64,000 nucleotides of DNA from Rhizobium sp. BK418 (GTDB taxonomy: Bacteria > Pseudomonadota > Alphaproteobacteria > Rhizobiales > Rhizobiaceae). Below, one piece after another: positions 61,623-64,000 of this stretch (the first letter of the stretch is position 1; each line of letters begins with the position of its first letter). The DNA is taken from positions 930,001 to 994,000 of the forward strand of contig NZ_SLZK01000003.1 in assembly GCF_004341105.1 (NCBI RefSeq), written 5' to 3'. Under the pieces are notes generated by a model. The model searched no databases and was not told the DNA's origin. It saw only the letters and a list, made by a program, of their open reading frames with translations. The position numbers were made by a program, and so were the translations under genes.

Positions 61623-62540
61623 ATGAAGCTGGGGTCGCCCGAGATCAGCGATGTCAGTGCCTTTCTCGTCGTGGCGCGGGCCGGCGGTTTTCGCGAGGCG
61701 GCGCGGGTGAGCCATATGAGCTCTTCGGCACTCAGCGATGCGGTGCGCCGGCTGGAGGCGGAGCTCGGGGTGCGGCTCTTCAACCGCACGACGCGCAGCG
61801 TGGTGCCGACGGAGGCCGGCCGCGGCTTGATGGAGCGGCTGGGCCCTGCCTTCAGCGAGATCGATGCGGCGCTCGACTTCGTGAAGGATTTTCGCGATCG
61901 GCCGGCCGGCTCGCTGAAACTCAACGTGCCGGTCAGCGCAGCGAGGCTGGTGCTGCCGGGCATCGTGCCGCCGTTTCTGAAGCGCTATCCGGATATCCGG
62001 CTGGAAATCGTCACGGAAGAAAATTTCGTCGATATCATCGCCGGCGGCTGCGATGCTGGCATCCGCTATGACGAGCGGCTGGAGCAGGACATGATCGCCG
62101 TGCCGATCGGCCCGCGCCGCCAGCGTTTTGCCGGGGGTGCATCGTCCGCCTATCTCGCCGAACACGGGCGGCCGCAGCATCCGCGCGATCTGCTGCAACA
62201 TGCGTGCATCCGCGGGCGGTTTGCCGGTCGCGCCATCCCGGTCTGGGAATTCGAGCGCAATGGCGAGATCGTCAGGGTCGATCCGCCGAGCCCTCTGATC
62301 GTCCAAAATGGCGGCGGCACGGATCTCGCCATCGATGCGGCGGTCGCCGGAACCGGCGTCGTTTTCACCTTCGAGGACTGGCTCAGGCCCTATTTCAAAA
62401 GCGGCGCGCTCGAGCCGGTGCTGGAGGACTGGTGGGAAAGCTTTTCCGGCCCCTTCCTCTATTATCCCGGGCGGCGGCTGGTGCCTGCACCGCTGCGCGC
62501 CTTCATCGATTTCATCAAGGCGATGCCGCGAGAAGGGTGA
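61623..62540 (+). CDS. LysR family transcriptional regulator
   Basis: 305-residue regulator with the winged helix at residues 5-65 (ISDVSAFLVVARAGGFREAARVSHMSSSALSDAVRRLEAELGVRLFNRTTR) and the effector domain from about 90. GAGGGG is near the ATG. Divergent from the aldo/keto reductase gene by 118 bp, the usual LysR arrangement, so that reductase is a likely target. Confidence 0.94.
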   Translation: MKLGSPEISDVSAFLVVARAGGFREAARVSHMSSSALSDAVRRLEAELGVRLFNRTTRSVVPTEAGRGLMERLGPAFSEIDAALDFVKDFRDRPAGSLKLNVPVSAARLVLPGIVPPFLKRYPDIRLEIVTEENFVDIIAGGCDAGIRYDERLEQDMIAVPIGPRRQRFAGGASSAYLAEHGRPQHPRDLLQHACIRGRFAGRAIPVWEFERNGEIVRVDPPSPLIVQNGGGTDLAIDAAVAGTGVVFTFEDWLRPYFKSGALEPVLEDWWESFSGPFLYYPGRRLVPAPLRAFIDFIKAMPREG

Positions 62541-62649
62541 ACAGCGATTACCGGCCCGCAACGTGGTAGAGTGGCCGCGGGCGATGCATTCGCCGCATCG
62601 CCATCATCATCAACATCACCATCGTCGTGACGATGAGAGGGGGAAGATC

Positions 62650-63321
62650 ATGAGCAGCGCAAGCACTATGACCGGCAACGGCACGAGCGAGATGAAACTG
62701 GAGATCATCGTCGTGCCCGTTTCGGATGTCGACCGGGCCAAGGCCTTTTACGGCGGGCTCGGCTGGCGCCTCGATGCCGATTATTCCTCTGATGATAACT
62801 ACCGGGTGATCCAGTTCACCCCTCCGGGCTCGAATGCATCCATCATCTTCGGGAAAAACGTGACGCCGGCGGCACCCGGCTCCGCGCAGGGCCTCTATCT
62901 CATCGTGTCCGATATCGAGGCGGCACGAAAGGAGCTCCGGGAGCGCGGTGTCGAGGTCAGCGAGGTCTTTCATCCTGAAGGCGAGGTCTATAGCGGGCCC
63001 GATGTGCCCTATCTTTTCGGCCGGCGCCGGGTCAGCGGGCCCGATCCCGACCGCAGCAGCTACCGCTCCTTTGCGGCCTTCAGCGACCCTGACGGCAATG
63101 GCTGGCTTTTCCAGGAAATCACCACCCGCCTGCCCGGTCGGATCACCTCCGACCTCGCCGCTTTCCGCACGGCGAAAGACCTTGCCGCAGGGCTTCGCCG
63201 GGCGGCCGCTGCACATGGCGAGCACGAGAAGCGCAACGGCGGAAAGCACGACGAGAACTGGCCGGACTGGTATGCCGAGTATATGATGGCCGAGCAGACG
63301 GGCAGGCCGCTGCCGTTGTGA
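62650..63321 (+). CDS. VOC/glyoxalase-like family protein
   Basis: 223-residue vicinal-oxygen-chelate protein: LEIIVVPVSDVDRAKAFYGGL (first beta-alpha-beta-beta-beta unit), NASIIFGKNVTPAAPGSAQG, VSDIEAARKELRERGVEVSE, and FSDPDGNGWLFQEITTRLPG, with the last Glu as a metal ligand candidate. The C-terminal 60 residues (AAGLRRAAAAHGEHEKRNGG ... WYAEYMMAEQ) are a non-VOC tail. Start at 62650 has GGGGGA upstream. Function could be small-molecule resistance or catalysis; unknown. Confidence 0.87.
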   Translation: MSSASTMTGNGTSEMKLEIIVVPVSDVDRAKAFYGGLGWRLDADYSSDDNYRVIQFTPPGSNASIIFGKNVTPAAPGSAQGLYLIVSDIEAARKELRERGVEVSEVFHPEGEVYSGPDVPYLFGRRRVSGPDPDRSSYRSFAAFSDPDGNGWLFQEITTRLPGRITSDLAAFRTAKDLAAGLRRAAAAHGEHEKRNGGKHDENWPDWYAEYMMAEQTGRPLPL

Positions 63322-63379
63322 TCCCCAGGCGGGACCGGCTGGACGAGCCGATCCCGCCTGCTGCTCACGCACGTGGGAA

Positions 63380-63793
63380 TCACACAGGTTCGATCTGGGC
63401 CGCCCACCTCCATAAGTCGTCCATCTGGTTCGGCGGAATGCCCATGGCCACAGCGAGCAGATCGATGCGGGGGTCTTCACGGGAATATTCCTGCGCATCG
63501 TCGATCATGATGCGGACGGTTTCTTTGTCCTTGGTCGACATATTCGGCATGCTGTCGATCGTGGCCAAGACATCCGCCTTGAAAATCGGCGGTCCCAGTT
63601 CGAGCGCGGCGAGCCAGAGTTGCCACTTCCGGAGGGTGGGGAAGCGATCTTCCGATCCCGTGGGGTCGCGGAGGTATTTTGCGATTGCAGGCTCTTGGTC
63701 GTCATGAGGGGTGAGATCCAAATTGGGCTGATCGCGGGTGAATATTTCAAGGATCGTCCCAGCGCTATCGTAGCGAACGTATACAGTTGTCAT
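63380..63793 (-). CDS. Hypothetical protein downstream of a phage-like gene (137 aa)
   Basis: 137-residue soluble protein: N-terminal strands (TTVYVRYDSAGTILEIFTRD), a helical part (FPTLRKWQLWLAALELGPPI), and acidic helices. Its ATG overlaps the stop of the partial gene at the window edge (ATGA), so both are translated together. It may be a tail-fibre assembly or chaperone-type protein by position. No family recognised. Confidence 0.6.
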   Translation of the reverse strand: MTTVYVRYDSAGTILEIFTRDQPNLDLTPHDDQEPAIAKYLRDPTGSEDRFPTLRKWQLWLAALELGPPIFKADVLATIDSMPNMSTKDKETVRIMIDDAQEYSREDPRIDLLAVAMGIPPNQMDDLWRWAAQIEPV

Positions 63794-64000
63794 GCAAAGA
63801 GCCTCCTGCAGGTGTAGTCATGCCAGCCGCAGACGAAGAAGGAGGCTGCGGCGGCCGTGCTCGTCACCGCAGCGTACCTCCAGAGCTGGCCATTAACATT
63901 GCTGCGTGCCTTACCCGCAGCCGCGCTTTGATCGGGATAATCATTGCCCGAGCGTGACCGGCACCGCACCTGATGGGCGGCACTGGAGGTGTAGTTGGCG
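63790..64000 (-). CDS. C-terminal end of a phage-like structural protein (runs off window)
   Basis: The last about 70 codons of a leftward gene: VRCRSRSGNDYPDQSAAAGK, then NGQLWRYAAVTSTAAAASFF and VCGWHDYTCRRLFA, stop at 63790-63792. The repetitive, glycine/serine-rich and aromatic pattern resembles the end of a phage tail-spike or adhesin-type protein. The rest lies beyond 64000. Confidence 0.45.
   Translation of the reverse strand, partial: ANYTSSAAHQVRCRSRSGNDYPDQSAAAGKARSNVNGQLWRYAAVTSTAAAASFFVCGWHDYTCRRLFA

Noticed and set aside
1..64000. CRISPR arrays, tRNA and rRNA genes
   Set aside because: No regularly spaced direct repeats, no cloverleaf or T-loop sequence and no rRNA-like stretch were noticed on reading both strands.

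Overview
The window is GC-rich, densely coded DNA from an alphaproteobacterium, most likely of the Rhizobium/Agrobacterium group (Rhizobiales). I infer this from the gene families present (DUF992, a CHASE2 cyclase beside a FecR protein, many LysR/MarR/GNAT/SDR genes, AprA-like and SsuABC genes) and from an alphaproteobacterial-type SOS box, GAAC-N7-GAAC. I see no rRNA, tRNA or CRISPR array.

Layout. 0-6.3 kb: an MFS exporter, a MarR regulator with a palindromic operator, SnoaL-like and GFA proteins, a 509-aa protein I do not recognise, and a gamma-carbonic-anhydrase/FAH pair. 6.4-13 kb: a two-gene signalling operon (FecR-TPR-beta-barrel protein, then a CHASE2 class III adenylate cyclase), divergent from a small membrane protein that resembles Pycsar effectors. 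13-19 kb: SDR, GNAT, DUF992, DusA, several very small genes (one behind a perfect SOS box) and a periplasmic protein with an internal duplication. 19.4-24.8 kb: a prophage-like module (GH108 endolysin, CHC2/Toprim/D5 primase-helicase, winged-helix protein, repressor) with matching 17-bp operator candidates. 25-33.7 kb: DUF1269, a hexapeptide acetyltransferase, a multi-PAS histidine kinase, two toxin-antitoxin pairs (HicBA and RelB/YafQ type), small basic proteins, a LysE exporter and a PhnD-like protein. 33.7-35.6 kb: queCDE behind a preQ1-I riboswitch. 36-41 kb: a lipoprotein, small enzymes, a LysR regulator and a HlyD/DUF3302 pair. 41.8-47.2 kb: a compact six-gene operon joining a sulfonate-type ABC transporter to AprA/AprB-like redox proteins and a peroxiredoxin-like protein.

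48.9-58.9 kb is a second prophage-like block read leftwards: an 874-codon-scale protein, a 1276-aa protein, then small coiled-coil and membrane proteins typical of lysis cassettes. A 2422-bp IS1595-type element (25-bp terminal inverted repeats, 8-bp target duplication CAAATTTA, two passenger genes) has split the 874-aa gene in two. Rejoining the halves without the element restores the reading frame exactly. 59-63.3 kb holds tandem paralogous membrane proteins, an aldo/keto reductase divergent from a LysR gene, and a VOC protein. A probable phage structural gene runs off the right edge.

The clearest functional units are the riboswitch-controlled queuosine-precursor operon, the sulfur/redox operon, the cyclase/FecR signalling pair and the two phage modules. 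The best leads for new biology are the cyclase/FecR/Pycsar-like cluster, the AprAB-like/SsuABC operon, the SOS-box microgene, and the IS with passenger genes.
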